Shown: positions 34,401-45,734 of the stretch, in pieces
How the letters are laid out: each line of letters begins with the position of its first letter
How positions within the stretch are numbered: the stretch's first letter is position 1
Notes under the pieces: model-generated
Seen by the model: the letters and a program-made list of their open reading frames with translations, nothing else
Database searches by the model: none
What the model was told of the DNA's origin: nothing
Made by a program: the position numbers and the translations under genes
Source: Candidula unifasciata
Lineage: Eukaryota > Mollusca > Gastropoda > Stylommatophora > Geomitridae
NCBI GenBank assembly: GCA_905116865.2
Contig: CAJHNH020000236.1
Span: 379,501 to 443,500 of the forward strand
Direction: 5' to 3'
Length of the DNA stretch: 64,000 bases

Positions 34401-37400
34401 AATTAGTAGGGAAGTAGTCTCGCTTGTTTAAAAAAAAAAAATATTGGAAACTAAATGCAGCCATAAAAATTTAAACTAAAGTAGGTCATTATTAACCAGT
34501 CAAGAGAGAGGTATTTGACAATAATGTGCAATGTCTTAACACTTTCTTTCTGTCTATAATAAAAACATAAAGTTTAATAACATCATCATCCTGTTCTGTC
34601 ATTATACATCACATAGGACTCGCAGGCTATTCCTTCAATCTGTACAATCCTGTCAGTATCATGGATGGAATACAGTCCAGCACGTTTGGTCTTTTTCATC
34701 TCTTGGAAGTCCTCAATTCTTAAATCCACTTGTTTTCAATTTCAGTGCCTGTCTCTGCCAATTTCTTCTCAGTATGTACCCTGTATAGCCCCCTCAGTAT
34801 GTACCCTGTATAATGCCCTCAATATGTACCTTGTATAACGCCTTCAGAATGTACCCTGTATATCGCCCTCAGTATGTACCCTGTATAACGCCCTCAGTAT
34901 GTACCCTGTATAACACCCTCAGTGTGTACCTTGTATAATGCCCTCAATATGTACCTTGTATAACGCCCTCAGTATGTAACCTGTATAACGCCCTCAGTAT
35001 GTACCTTGTATAACGCCCTCAGTATGTACCTTGTATAACGCCCTCAGTATGCACCTTGTATAACGCCCTCAGTATGTACCTTGTATAACGCCCTCAGTAT
35101 GTAACCTGTATAACGCCCTCAGTATGTACCTTGTATAACGCCCTCAGTATGTACCTTGTATAACGCCCTCAGTATGTACCTTGTATAACGCCCTCAGTAT
35201 GTACCTTGTATAACGCTCTCAGTATATACCTTGTATAACGCCCTCAGTATATACCCTGTGTAACGCCCTCCGTATGTAACCTGTATAGCGCCCTCAGTAT
35301 ATACCCTGTGTTACGCCCTCAGTATGTACCCTGTATAACGCCCTCAGTATGTACCCTGTATAACGCCCTCAGTATGTAACCTGTATACTCTCAATGTACC
35401 TTGTATAACGCCCTCAGTATGTACCTTGTATAACGCCCTCAGTATGTACCTTGTATAACGCCCTCAGTATGTACCTTGTATAACGCCCTCAGTATGTACC
35501 TTGTATAACGCCCTCAGTATATACCTTGTATAACGCCCTCAGTATATACCCTGTGTAACGCCCTCAGTATGTAACCTGTATAGCACCCTCAGTATGTACC
35601 CTGTATACTCTCAGTATGTACCTTGTATAACGCCCTCAGTATATACCCTGTATAACGCCCTCAGTATGTAACCTGTATAGCGCCCTCAGTATCTACCCTG
35701 TTTAACGCCCTCATTATGTACCCTGTATCAGGCCATCTCCAGGAGAGGACTTAACATTAACAATATATGAGAGGCAGATAATAGAGTGAGGAGGTTAACA
35801 GAATGTGCATCACTGGCAAATGTTATCAGAGTAAGACGATGGAGTAGGCTTGGACATGTTTGCAGAATGCCTTGTGACACTACTGCTCTCTGGTGGACAG
35901 CAGATGGGAAAAGTAGACATTGATGACCTAAGGAAACCTGGAGAAGGACAATAGAATGGGAAATGAAGAAATGTAAACTGACATGGGATATCATGGGCAG
36001 AAAAGCAGCAGACCGGCAGCAATGGAGATCACTTGTGAATGCCTTATGTGTCAACAGCGACATGAAGAGGATATGGATAGATGATAGTGTTGGTTGCAGA
36101 TAATGAAGGACATCTTCATCATTTCATGGATGTTGTTGTACATGTCAAGGATGTGTTTTATCCTCAAACCTTTTCAACTTATAAAGAGACACAATTTTTA
36201 GACAAGTTGAGGAATTATCTAGACTTAATATTAATGTAAGAATAATAAACAGTCTGAGATATGCTGATGACACAGTGTTACTAGCAGAAGGTGAACAGTA
36301 ATTACAGGACCTAGTGGGTCATGATAACAGGTGGAGTGCAGAGTATGGTAATTAACAGTGGAAAAAAGCGACCCAGCAGCAAACATCACTGTAAACAGAG
36401 AGATAGAACAAGTAACAAGTTGTCTGTTTTCTTGGACACGTAATAACAGATGATGGCAGAAGTAAAACAGAAATTTAAGGAGTCACTACACCAAAAAAAT
36501 TTATTTTTTTATTTACAGAGTTAGAGCAGTTATTTTATAATGGTCATTTGTAGGGATACATGTTATTACATTTGTATACTTTAAGTGTTAAAAAAATCAT
36601 AGTTGTCATGGCAATAGCCGCCATCTTGTGACAAAAACAATATGTACTTAGGATCCTAAAATTGTAAAAACAAATATAGGTATGCAACAATAATTGATGG
36701 ATTTATGACCTCTTATAGTATTTACAGGTACAGGTCTAGTTTATTTACTTTAAACATGTTTTTAAATTATTTTCGTAGAATTTTAAAATGTAGGTTTATT
36801 GAAAAAGTCAAAAAAATCTAGCATCATCAGATAATAATCAAATTTTAAAAAACAAAAACTTTCTAAAATCTACTTTTAGATAGACCAGTCCCTATAATAT
36901 TGTTTACGAAGTATGCATACACAATTTCAAGTTTCTACTCTTTATATATTAGCTTAGATTTTAGGATTTCACACACACTGCAAACTGAAATACAGAGAAT
37001 TGAGAAAACTGACTTCTAAACTTTTTTTTATCTTAAAAAAGTGCACGAGGAGGTGTCTTTAGTATTAACTTTTCAATGCTAAATTGTTTACAAATGACAT
37101 AAATTTTGTGTGTCATCTATTCTACGAATGCCGAACTTTACAAAAACGAACACATTGAAAAAGTGATATTTTTGTCATAAATTGGAAAAAAATGCCGTGT
37201 AGTGACCCCTTAAAAGAGAATAAGAATGGCTAAAACTGTTTCAGCTAGATGCAAAAGTTATTGACATCTAGAGAGAAAATATGAACCACCAGATGTTATT
37301 ATGATCAACCCCGCTATATGGTGTGGAAACTTGGACAGTGAACAAACAACTAGAAAAGCAAATTGAGTCTCTGGAAATGTGGATATAAAGAAGAAAAGGT

Positions 37401-40400
37401 TGTATTTCATGGAAACAAAGCATCCAGATACAGATGTTCTGGAAAGACTACGAATGAGAAGAGAATTACTTAAGGAAATTAAAAAAGCGACAGTTGAAAT
37501 ATATTGGCCACATTAAAAGACATAACACTTTAAAAAAAAAACTATACTGGAGGGAAAGGTCAAGGGCAAGAGAGCAGGAGGTAGACAGTGATACAAGTGG
37601 GAAGACATAATCAAGAGATGGACAAACAGCAGTCTGAGAGAGTGTGCACAACCAAGACAAGAGACGGAGCCAACCTTCATTGTGGAGACAACACTTGATG
37701 ATGATGATGATGTGTGTGATACGGTAGACTTTCCTTGTAAGAAAACAATTGATAATATTCTCCAAGAAGAAAGTGTGTACAGGACTCTTATCATGCCATT
37801 AGTGGATCGGGCACATGATGTGTGCACTGTGCTGCACATCACTCTAGGCTGCAGATCTGCCTTGGGTTCAGTTCGAACCCAAGACATTCGGAGGGGCAGG
37901 CAATCTGCTCCCTGCACTACTACATCTCCCAAGAACATGAGAAAAATTCTGGAACATGTAAATTGATAGAGCTACCTTAGAACAGTTTTTGCCTATCCTA
38001 TTCTGTTTCTTATCTCAGTTATGCATCTATCTTCTGATGTTATCCATGTGCCCAGATATTTAAATTTCTGTACTTGTCCCAAAATAATACCATTGACTTT
38101 TATTACCCATTTAGGAATAATTCTTTTCTTTGATACCACCATTGTGTTAAATTGCTTTATAAAGCTTATATTGTCGCATGCATGTGAAACATTGGCAGTA
38201 AGCAGACAAGCTTAGTGACACCTGGCAGATTTTATATGAGAAAAGCAAAGGGAAGTCAAATGAGATACATACATGGATGGTTTGATTTTTTGACATTCTT
38301 CTTCTTAAAAGTCCACGCCGTGTGGCGTTGGTAGTCATGTCTATCCACAGCCTTCTGTCTTGTGTACTTTCAATCAACTCTGACACCGATGATCTTCCAT
38401 GCCATGATGTCATACTGTTCTCTCGGTCTCCCTCTGCCTCTCTTTCCTCCAACTTTCATACCGTCACGATGTACTCCAGTTTTCTCCTTCTCATCACATG
38501 ACCAAAGAATGTAGATTGTCTGTTTCTGATGTTGACATAGTCAGTACAAAAGCATAGTCTAATTTGAAACTGGTGATTATGTGAAATTGCAACCATGATC
38601 AATGATACGGATCAGCATGGCAAATACTACTGATGTGTGGGAGGTTGTTAACATTTGTAGCTAATATTATTCTATGCCAAAGGTGTATAAGCTTAGTAGT
38701 GACTTGTGTATAGGCTAGAAGTAATTGCATGTGTACATGTAAGCACGCACACACATACACAAAACATGATGTGTATATAACATAAAATGTTTAATTAAGA
38801 ATCCACATCATAGCACTTGGGACACTCATAAGCGCTCCCTCCCCATCTTCAGCTGCAAACCAAGATTTTCTGTTCAGATGGTGGTACCAGTTACCGTCTG
38901 ATGGAATGAATATCCGTCTTGCCTTTCCCTTGAGTGTTGAGTGTGAGTCAGATGCCCAGGTAACTCCTCACAGCACCAGTTTCCTCAGACCATAATGAAA
39001 TGTTTGTTCCACTGACTTTTCACTCACTCCCAAAGGGCCCTCACATCTAGCTTGCCATACATTAATTCACCACCAAGTGGTAAAATATGACATAGAGATA
39101 GAACAAACACGGTGTTGTCATTTCTTATCATAAATATGTTTACATGTTTTTTTCCTGTTGCAGTGTATCATAGAATCTTACGTGCTTGACTCAGAGTTTA
39201 CTTGATTTTATTATTTTGTCCTTTTTCTCCATGGGTTTTTCTGTTCTTTAATGCCTTTACATCATTTAAATATGTAGGCTTCAGTTTAATTGTTCAGGCA
39301 TGTGTATCTATTAGGGCTGTACCGAATATTCGCTTCGTATTCGCTTCAGGGCCGAATAGTGGACCTATTGACTATTCAGCATTCAGCCGAATAGTTGCGG
39401 TCGAGCTGAATACGAATAGTAGTTACCTTACACCCGCTTCTGCATACACTGCCTTAATGCTGACAACATGGAACGATTGGTTTTGTTAAAAGCTAATGCA
39501 GCTTTCCTGCATTAACTAAGCTGTCAGTGACATTTTCCAAGTTTAGTTACTTGCTATAATACTTAGGATTCTTTCATTCCTAGTTATTAGTTACCACATA
39601 CTGACCGAAAGATGCAAAACATAAAATGTTTTGAAATGTTTACAATTTTCTGTACAAATACAAACTAGACAGAGAAAGAATATAAACTCCGGCCACATAC
39701 AAGTCGATTATGTGAAATCAAACGAACGGGAACCTATAAGTACTTGGGTGCAAACTTCAACTGTTCCAACATGCTGAGAGAAGAAATACACTCTAAAAAT
39801 AAAGTATACTATGCCCTTCAACATCTGCTAAAGTCAAAGTGTCTCTCTCGCAACACCAAGATCAAAATATATAAAACGTTGATAAGACTAGTCGTTTTAT
39901 ATGGCTCTGAAACTTGAAGCAGAAATAAAAGAGATGAAGCCTTCCTTATTACAGGTTTTCGAAAACAGTTTTACGACAAATCTTTGGACCCATCAAAGAT
40001 GCAAACAGTGGGGAATGGAGAGTGAGAAGCAACAACGAAACACATAATCTGTTTAAATCACAATTGATCATTGGCATAATGAGAGCTAACAGACTAAAAT
40101 GGTTGGGGTATATTGAAAGAATGTCAGATGACAGAGAAGTAAAAACTGTATAAACCTGAGAGACAAATGGACGTAGACCACGAGGCAGACAAAATAGAAG
40201 TTTGAGAGATAATGTCCAGCTAGACCTGCAAACAACTGGTGTCACAAATTGTGAAGAGAAGGCCAGCCAGAGAGATGAATGGAGACGAGTGATATCTGCA
40301 GCAGTAAACCTCAAGGGCTCAGAATGCTAAAGAAGAAGATGACTATTCTGTGCTACTTTATGTGAAGTAAAAGTTCAGCGTACATTGGTCATTACGAGTG

Positions 40401-41915
40401 TTTTAAAAAAAAAAATATTTAAACACAATACACTATTCGTCTCAACGCCTTCACGGCATGACAATAGCCAGTGGCAGCCAGCGTGCACTGGATCGCAAAT
40501 TATTCCTCCCCACGCCGCTTAACGGCAGAAGTGGTTTATGATGATGATACTATTCGTATTGGTATTCGGCCGAATAGTTGGTCCAGCTATTCGTATTCGG
40601 CCGAATAGTGAAAATCACTAATCGGTACAGCCCTAGTATCTATCCTGATGCTGTAGCCAGAGCTGACTGATTCCTCTTGTGGAGAAACAGTTGCTAACAT
40701 AAAATATGGTCTAGAAAGTGAAACATCATAACTGTTTCTGTTGAAGTGCCTCCAATTTCCTCTTTCTCATGAAAAAGCAGTTTACAAACGTGCTTTAGGA
40801 GATTGCTCAGTTGAAATATTTGTTATCCTGTAATTCTAGAAAATGTAAAGTCATCATCTAGCAGGTCCTTTGCAGAACTTCATTCTCATCACAGTCTGTC
40901 TGAAAGAAGCTATCTTTACCTAGCTCTACAACCTTGTGCACATTCCTACCAAAGGTGTCACTTATTTCCTATGCCCATCTTCATGCTGGTTGGCCCCTGC
41001 CCCTTCTTTCCACGCCTTTTGCTGTTTGTTTATTTTTAGGCTTAAATGACATGTCTCTTGTGATAATAATATCATAGTTTCCTCTTGTTTTCCACATCCA
41101 CATGGCCTTTAACTATCTAGATGAGATCTAAAATTAACATACTAACACAGTTATACTGTCCTAATCAGATTATATCTTGGTTTGTGACTTTTTGAAAGCA
41201 TTTGTAGAGGGAAATGTTCAAGCCAGTAAGCTTACTGACAAGACTGTTGTGGACAGCAGACAAGGAAAGGTCTGCGCTGATATACTGAATGCTGTTAGAG
41301 AGGCAGAGTGACCCGGGTTAGTTGAAAAAAGAATGAACTTGCTGCACCCATAAAAGGCAACTAATTAAGGGTGTGCTGAAATCAGATGTGTTAGACACAC
41401 ACAAAAATCATGGATATCGCAGCCCAGCTGTAAACTGCAACATAGTGTGCCAGCCATCTTTTTCAGGGCGATTGCAGAAGAAGTCAGCAAAAGTGGGGGG
41501 AGTTCTCCAAATCAGGTGATAACTGTTAATTGCAATCTTGACTAGACTGCAAGAACAGCAAGTCAAAAAGAATGAAGCCAGGCAAGAACACTCATTTAGG
41601 AAGCCGGTAAAGTATATAAACAAAAAAAAACAACAACAACACAGAACCAGGGTTGTAAGTACCACCATACACTAAGAAATAAACTGAGGAAAGGATCCAG
41701 GCCATTTAGATTGGTTTAGTGTGTTGTGAGGTTGATCTTTTGGCTAACTGCAGTTGTTGCATAATTTTATTTAATTGTTTCAGACTGTGTTTGTAGCACA
41801 TACACATTTGGGCTTTTTAAGTTTTAGTGGATTTTTTTTCGTAATCGCAGGAACTAAAAAGAGAAATTGAAGATGTCACAAATGAACTCGAGGGAATGGA
41901 CATAGGAGATGAAAG
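28433..41915 (+). CDS. Cytohesin-type ARF exchange factor, 5' exons only (partial)
   Basis: Exons 28433-28469, 33944-34017 and 41851-41915 join in frame (12 codons plus 1 base; 2 bases plus 24 codons; 21 codons plus 2 bases) to 58 residues. The sequence reads MEQIQGNNFNIN, DLTEEEKELLRSIQEKKK, QLLLEIQ, ELKREIEDVTNELEGM. DLT.EE..EL..I...K..LL..IQ.LK.EI..V.NE.E is the N-terminal coiled coil of cytohesins, which in that family mediates dimerisation and scaffold binding; the Sec7 domain then activates ARF GTPases and a PH domain binds phosphoinositides. Neither was found before 64 kb. The ATG has A at -3 and G at +4. Splice sites are G|GTAAGG, TGTTAG/CAG|GTTGG and CGCAG/AAAG|GTATGT. The first exon could also be internal, because TTCACAG precedes the ATG directly. 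Confidence 0.85.
28500..29100. other. AT-rich cytohesin intron 1; nothing recognised
   Basis: Long runs of A and T with short TAATTATT-type repeats. No exon or mobile element identified. Confidence 0.5.
29252..29553 (+). repeat. Family A repeat, complete reference copy
   Basis: GTGTGGGTTCCGGGGCCC head; GCATCTGCCTGAGAGGCAAG; CAGGTTCTGGAGCAGGACTG; GTGGACGAACAACCAGAACT; tail of about eight GAA units. The best-preserved copy in the window, about 300 bp. Confidence 0.93.
29590..29800 (+). repeat. Family C SINE
   Basis: tRNA-like head with GGGTTCAGGTCT, then GTCGACCCACCTTAAATGGC and AGTCTATAAAATGTAGGTC. Confidence 0.8.
30140..33375 (+). pseudogene. RNase H-bearing LINE pseudogene (Jockey/I-like), 5'-truncated
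   Basis: Plus-strand frames in order: LETIPKGAHKQYKPYWN (linker after endonuclease), QAGFRRCYSTEDQT, VPQGGVLSPTLF, MYADDLVLWCT (catalytic YADD), YLGVTFDDRLTWRKHI, then RNase H pieces MDGSAQNASRNGSA, YDAEVQVI and WIPSHCGVSGNKRADKLA, and finally CTCGLAPETTDHVLQDCP, a CxC...H..C end. Broken by several frameshifts, homopolymer slips (30838-30857, 30553) and an insertion near 32.05-32.46 kb. An RNase H after RT points to the I/R1/LOA/Jockey branch. Lies in cytohesin intron 1, sense orientation. Confidence 0.92.
32048..32460. other. Unexplained insertion within the LINE pseudogene
   Basis: LINE coding breaks at NLAIGRLKK and resumes at about SSFIHQAPDS. The 410 bp between are less AT-rich and match nothing I know. 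No clear inverted ends or target duplication. Confidence 0.45.
33375..33605 (-). repeat. Family E tRNA-derived SINE
   Basis: Reverse complement has GGGTTCGATCTCAGCTGC (B box) and TGTAGCTAAGTCG (A box); the body contains ACGTAAATTTGCCTAGAAAA. Near-identical to 49540-49772. Lies directly behind the LINE stop. Confidence 0.88.
33944..34017 (+). CDS. Cytohesin exon 2 (coiled coil, first half)
   Basis: Starts after TGTTAG and encodes (D)LTEEEKELLRSIQEKKK and QLLLEIQ, with leucines and isoleucines at heptad spacing. Ends phase 0 at CAG|GTTGG. Confidence 0.9.
34020..34770. other. Cytohesin intron 2; only minor repeats
   Basis: ATCATGGATGGAATCCAGTC occurs twice (about 34160 and 34660) and a relative lies near 7940, so a dispersed repeat is present. 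No exon found. Confidence 0.5.
34775..35735. repeat. 25-bp minisatellite, about 38 copies
   Basis: Unit CCCTCAGTATGTACCTTGTA plus TAACG, with ACCCTG, AACCTG and ATATACC variants arranged in higher-order blocks, two units shortened (about 35384 and 35606). Confidence 0.95.
35745..36100 (+). pseudogene. LINE C-terminal fragment
   Basis: RRWSRLGHVCRMPCDTTALW, then PKETWRRTIEWEMKK and RKAADRQQWRSLVN: the typical LINE tail, frameshifted once. Confidence 0.8.
36115..37690 (+). pseudogene. LINE reverse-transcriptase fragment interrupted by a 731-bp element
   Basis: LRYADDTVLLAEGEQ at about 36255-36300 before the insertion; after it GVETWTVNKQLEKQIESLE and YIGHIKRH. Without the insertion the coding frame would read on through a single TTAA. 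Confidence 0.85.
36479..37209. mobile_element. TTAA-flanked non-autonomous element, 731 bp
   Basis: Ends are inverted repeats: GGAGTCACTACAC at the left, GTGTAGTGACCCC at the right (one mismatch in 13), flanked by TTAA at 36475-36478 and 37210-37213. The interior is AT-rich and has no open frame. TTAA duplication is the piggyBac habit, but the termini alone do not assign it. Confidence 0.88.
38290..38540 (-). pseudogene. LINE C-terminal fragment
   Basis: Minus-strand SWHGRSSVSELIESTQDRRL and WIDMTTNATRRG; a sister copy is at 47497-47745 in plus orientation. Confidence 0.75.
38545..39311. other. Nothing recognised in cytohesin intron 2
   Basis: Contains a short CA-rich stretch near 38750 and no clear exon. 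Confidence 0.5.
39690..40340 (+). pseudogene. LINE C-terminal fragment inside the hAT-like element
   Basis: YKYLGANFNCSNMLREEIHS, IYKTLIRLVVLYGSET, RANRLKWLGYIERMSDD, GRRPRGRQNRSLRD and AAVNLKGSEC then stop. Frameshifted at two places. The 3' end AAGAAGAAGATG lies within the hAT arms. Confidence 0.85.
40437..40548 (-). repeat. Dispersed repeat piece, related to 56130 and 62205
   Basis: CGCCTTCACGGCATGACAAT and ATCGCAAATTATTCCTCCCC occur inverted at the other two places. Confidence 0.65.
40815..41040 (-). pseudogene. LINE fragment
   Basis: Reverse strand matches the 23.5-23.75 kb LINE piece (CTGCAAAGGACCTGCT region). Confidence 0.55.
41335..41480 (+). repeat. Family B repeat, 3' part
   Basis: GTGCTGAAATCAGATGTGTT, GCAGCCCAGCTGTAAACTGC and GAAGAAG. 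Confidence 0.8.
41851..41915 (+). CDS. Cytohesin exon 3 (coiled coil, second half)
   Basis: Starts after TAATCGCAG and encodes ELKREIEDVTNELEGMDIGDE plus two bases. Continues the heptad pattern of exon 2. The next exon should finish an Arg or Ser codon and lead to the basic linker before Sec7; I could not find it. Confidence 0.9.
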
Positions 41916-41935
41916 GTATGTCTTTGTGATATTAC

Positions 41936-42215
41936 GTACCTGTGTGAGTTCCAGGGCCCCATTTTGGGGAAGAAGACCCCCTGCCCCCCTTAACAAGTAT
42001 GTAGTACAAGGTGACTAATTAAGGGTTGTTTCCTTCGAGGATAGAGTGCGTTTGCTTGAGAGATGAGGAACCAATAACCTGCACACAAGTAATTTAGATC
42101 TGTAAAATGGATGTGTACATAAAATGTTTATTCCCTGGAGCAAGATGATCAAAGCCCAAATGTAGATGAATAACCATACATTTGCTCCATAGATTACAAA
42201 TGGTGAACCTAGCAA
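41936..42215 (+). repeat. Family A repeat, diverged
   Basis: CCTGTGTGAGTTCCAGGGCC head starting about 20 bp after the cytohesin exon 3 donor, and TTGCTTGAGAGATGAGGAACC. Confidence 0.8.
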
Positions 42216-42554
42216 GAAGGTGATAATTTTATGCGAGTGACCACACACTGAGGGATAAACTCAGGAAGAGATCCAAGCACTTAAGGACTGAATAGTTCAC
42301 TACCCAGTGAGGGTTATCTGCTCTGTAGCTCAAATTGAAAATAAATGAACACACTTCATAATTCTTAGGTACTGGAGTTGTATATCTGCAGCAGGGTGTT
42401 TAGAAGAAAACATTTTCATGGTTTTCAGACAGTAGAAGAGCTTGGGATCTTGCTATGCAATATTCCTAAAGACAGCAATGAATACATTACAACCAACCTC
42501 CATTGTGGAAACAGCACCCAAAAGATGTGTAAAAACCTGTGCCTTGTATGTGCT

Positions 42555-42742
42555 GAATTCCCTCGAAGTTGGAGTACATCTGCCGGTGAGGCAGGGAACG
42601 AGGACTGCAAACAAATAAGACAGTAAAACGGATGTACACGCAAAACTCAGGTCAAGGTAAAAGCCAAAAGTCCATTTGGACGAACAACCGCGACTTACCG
42701 CCGGAATTCACAGCCGGTGAACAAGAAGAAGAAGAAGAAGTA
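42555..42742 (+). repeat. Family A repeat, 3' part
   Basis: GTACATCTGCCGGTGAGGCA, GGACGAACAACCGCG, CGGAATTCACAGCCGGTGAA and GAAGAAGAAGAAG. Confidence 0.82.
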
Positions 42743-42744
42743 TG

Positions 42745-45475
42745 TGCTGAAGATTCTTATGGCAGTTGTAAAATTCTGTCTGAGATAGTACTGACCTTAG
42801 TTGGGCTGAGATGAGAACTTTCAACAAAATGAATCTTCAGTTGTTTAAATCCAAATTTCGTGGATTCATTCTTTCGGTCACAAGCAGTTAATACTTTCAT
42901 CCATTATATTCCTTGGAGCTGAGCTTAAAAACAATACGTTTTTAGGTCTGGGAGAGTCCAGCAGAGACTGGTGGGACGGAAGTGGTTGAACTACAGTAAA
43001 ACCTTGTTGACATGAATTCCAAAGGGCTGGAACTCGAGTTAATGTTACAATTATTTTTGCTGATGCATCTGTAAATTTATGAAAAACAAAACATTAAATT
43101 GACCACATTCAATATTCTGCCAGCAGTATTGGTTATAATTGTGGTTTGGTTTCTTTGTGCCAATTATGTTGGTTAAGAAATGTTTATTGCACCAAAACTA
43201 GTGGCTTTTACTGGTACTCTAGTACCTAGTGAGGTTGTTGGGGAGAATGGCTGGTATGCACTATATATACCCACATACATGTAAAATTACACACACACAC
43301 ACACACACACATATGTATAACATATGTGTCTGCATACACCCACATGCATACGTATATATACACACATACACACAAGATAGCTGTTGTGATGTAGCGGCCC
43401 GACACTTGCCCGTGGATCGGTTAATCAAGGGACTAGTAATAACAGTATATACCTGTTGTCACAAAAATTGTGTTCATGTTAACCGAATGTTCTTCTTTGT
43501 GTTAATGAGTTTTGTTGTTGTAATAACTGAGATACAGTGGGTTAGTATAATGCATATCTGTGTAGAAGACAGTAAGAACATTATGTTATCTGTGGAAAAA
43601 CCAGTAAACATATGGCGAGTTGTCTGGTCCTGACAGAGTTCAGAATGGAGTGATTAGAAAAAAATACAAGCAACTCGTGAAACGCATAGGCAGGCTCATG
43701 AAATACACTGAATGGACACAGCTGGTTGCTGTACAAAGATGTGTTCACTTCCTGGGAGATTGCAGCAACTTGTGGGCATGTATTAGGTACAGTTGTGATA
43801 AACTAAACTCAACACATCTGTGTGGGACAAGAAAGACTAAAGTATTAACTAGAAAAACGCGGTTTAGGTAGAAAATTTATGTAGCAAAAGTTGAAGTATT
43901 AACTGGCACAGAGCGGATTAACTAACTATAAAAGCTGGCTAAAACTGAAAGAATTAATGGCCCTTTTCTTGCATCTTGGAACTCTCATATTTGACAGACT
44001 CCTGGCCAGATTTTCAGTTAAAAAGCATCAGAGCTTTGAGTCTTTCTTTGATCATAGTATTATTATATGTAGTAACTTTTATTGATAGAGTAGAGCAGTT
44101 AATGCTTATCGGAGATTTTTTTTTTAAAGGTAAACTGGCTGCTTTTAAAGGAAAATACTGTGGACGTAAATACATTTTGCCAGGTATTAGATTTTGATTT
44201 ATCGGTATCAGTCTCTAAGATAGCATTGGCTATAAAAGCACACAGGGCTGGAAGATTGACTAGAAAGAGATAAAGATATATTTTCAGGCCGTGAAGAGAG
44301 CTACTTTCTTTAAAGTACCTGCCGATTAATTGATTGATTCTCTATAACAGTGTGTAGTAATGTTTTCTTAAGAAGAGGAAATGCGGTTAATGTTTTTTTT
44401 TTCTTTTGAATGCTTTTCTTTATTTATGTTTTTGCATTTGTTTTGTTTCGATATTTAATTTTCTTCTGATATGGTTGCCTGTTGAAGCATGTCAGAGTCA
44501 GCGAAGAACTGAGTAGTGACAACTTTACTTCTGTTTAGCAGTGAATTTAAAAAGAAAAAAGCCATTTAACCACAGTGTGATGATTCTACGTGCATTATAA
44601 ATAAAGGTATAGCATGGAGATAATCGATTTAATTCCACTGGGGTGGGGGATGTGCCAGACCAGGGTTTGTCGTGTTGCCAGGTGGTAGTACTGCTATATT
44701 TATCTATATATTTCATTGCAACATCCCATGTAAAGACGATCCACAATCATATAATTTGGGGAAACATATCGTCTTGTACTCAGAACACTGTGGTATATAC
44801 AGTGTAAATAAGAAAGGGTAGGGCTTGAAGTAGCCTTTCGTCACTTAAAGAAAAAAAAAGAGGGGAGGGTGGGGGTGCGGTATAATTCACTTAGCTAAAC
44901 TTTGACCAAGTGACTGTTACAATAGTTGGAATCAAAAGTTTCATGGTGGCGCGGTTCGTTCTGATAAACTTGAGAAACGAGTTTTCCAACGAGAAGAAAA
45001 AACCGCCGACCCGTCGTCCTAAGGAAGACATTATTATATTCCCTTCGTGCCCCTTCCATTACCAGCTAAGTTCGTGCGGATGTATTTGTATGGTCTCCGC
45101 ACTGAGCGTGGCCCTCGGACACCTGCTGGCGACGCCTGTTTGTTGTTAGCTTGTTTTGTTGATGTTGTTTCATGTAAAGGTAACAGAAATACCTAGTTTT
45201 AATATTACTGGCAGGCGCGAAAGCGTCTCAAAACGACACGTTTACAAGACACCGCAGGGAGTTTGTGAACGTAATGCAAGCTTTGGGTTGAGATATCTGA
45301 TAGCGAGGTGTATGTACCTCGGTTAGGCGTGTCTGTCTTTATGTTTCAGAGAAATATGCATATAGTTGTGGCGGGTATTACATTGGTATGTAGATATGCG
45401 GGTGTTGTGACAATGAAGTTACACAAGATGGATTTGTTGGATGTTGCGGGTAACTTTCCGTGTGCAGGTTTGAGA
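42745..45475. other. Long stretch without a recognised gene
   Basis: Cytohesin intron or flank. Contains a CA microsatellite (43289-43312). A fairly GC-rich patch at 44935-45150 is open for 79 codons but has no recognisable product or clear splice sites. Confidence 0.5.
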
Positions 45476-45479
45476 CTGA

Positions 45480-45480
<1 letters not shown>

Positions 45481-45525
<45 letters not shown>

Positions 45526-45537
45526 GGGGGGGGGGGT
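45481..45537. repeat. TG microsatellite followed by a G run
   Basis: About 21 TG units then about 13 G. Confidence 0.95.
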
Positions 45538-45539
45538 GT

Positions 45540-45680
45540 GTGCACCTACTGTTCCCCAACAGACATGTTATAGAAGAGGAGTTTGCTGAAATCGGCTGTG
45601 TTGGGTCGAAAGGCACGGATATCGCGGTCTGACTGCAAACTGCAACACCGCATGACAACCGCCCTTTAAGGAAGAACGTA
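45540..45680 (+). repeat. Family B repeat, 3' part
   Basis: GTTTGCTGAAATCGGCTGTG, CACGGATATCGCGG and TGCAAACTGCAACA. Confidence 0.8.
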
Positions 45681-45734
45681 GAAGTCGTTTGTGAGTACAT
45701 AACCCATTTGACGCCAGTGGAGCATCCGGCTTTT

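Larger units (their letters stand above)
39312..40635. mobile_element. hAT-like element with 8-bp target duplication, carrying a nested LINE
   Basis: Perfect 14-bp inverted ends TAGGGCTGTACCGA, flanked by GTATCTAT at 39304-39311 and 40636-40643. Subterminal TTCGGCCGAATAGT motifs are repeated at both ends. No transposase seen. Most of the 1,324 bp is a LINE fragment that entered later. Confidence 0.92.

Noticed and set aside
34775..35735. CRISPR-like array of 25-bp repeats
   Set aside because: Head-to-tail units without spacers; a minisatellite.
44910..45149. 79-codon open frame in a GC-richer patch
   Set aside because: No family, no convincing donor or acceptor; could be an unusual exon but nothing supports it.
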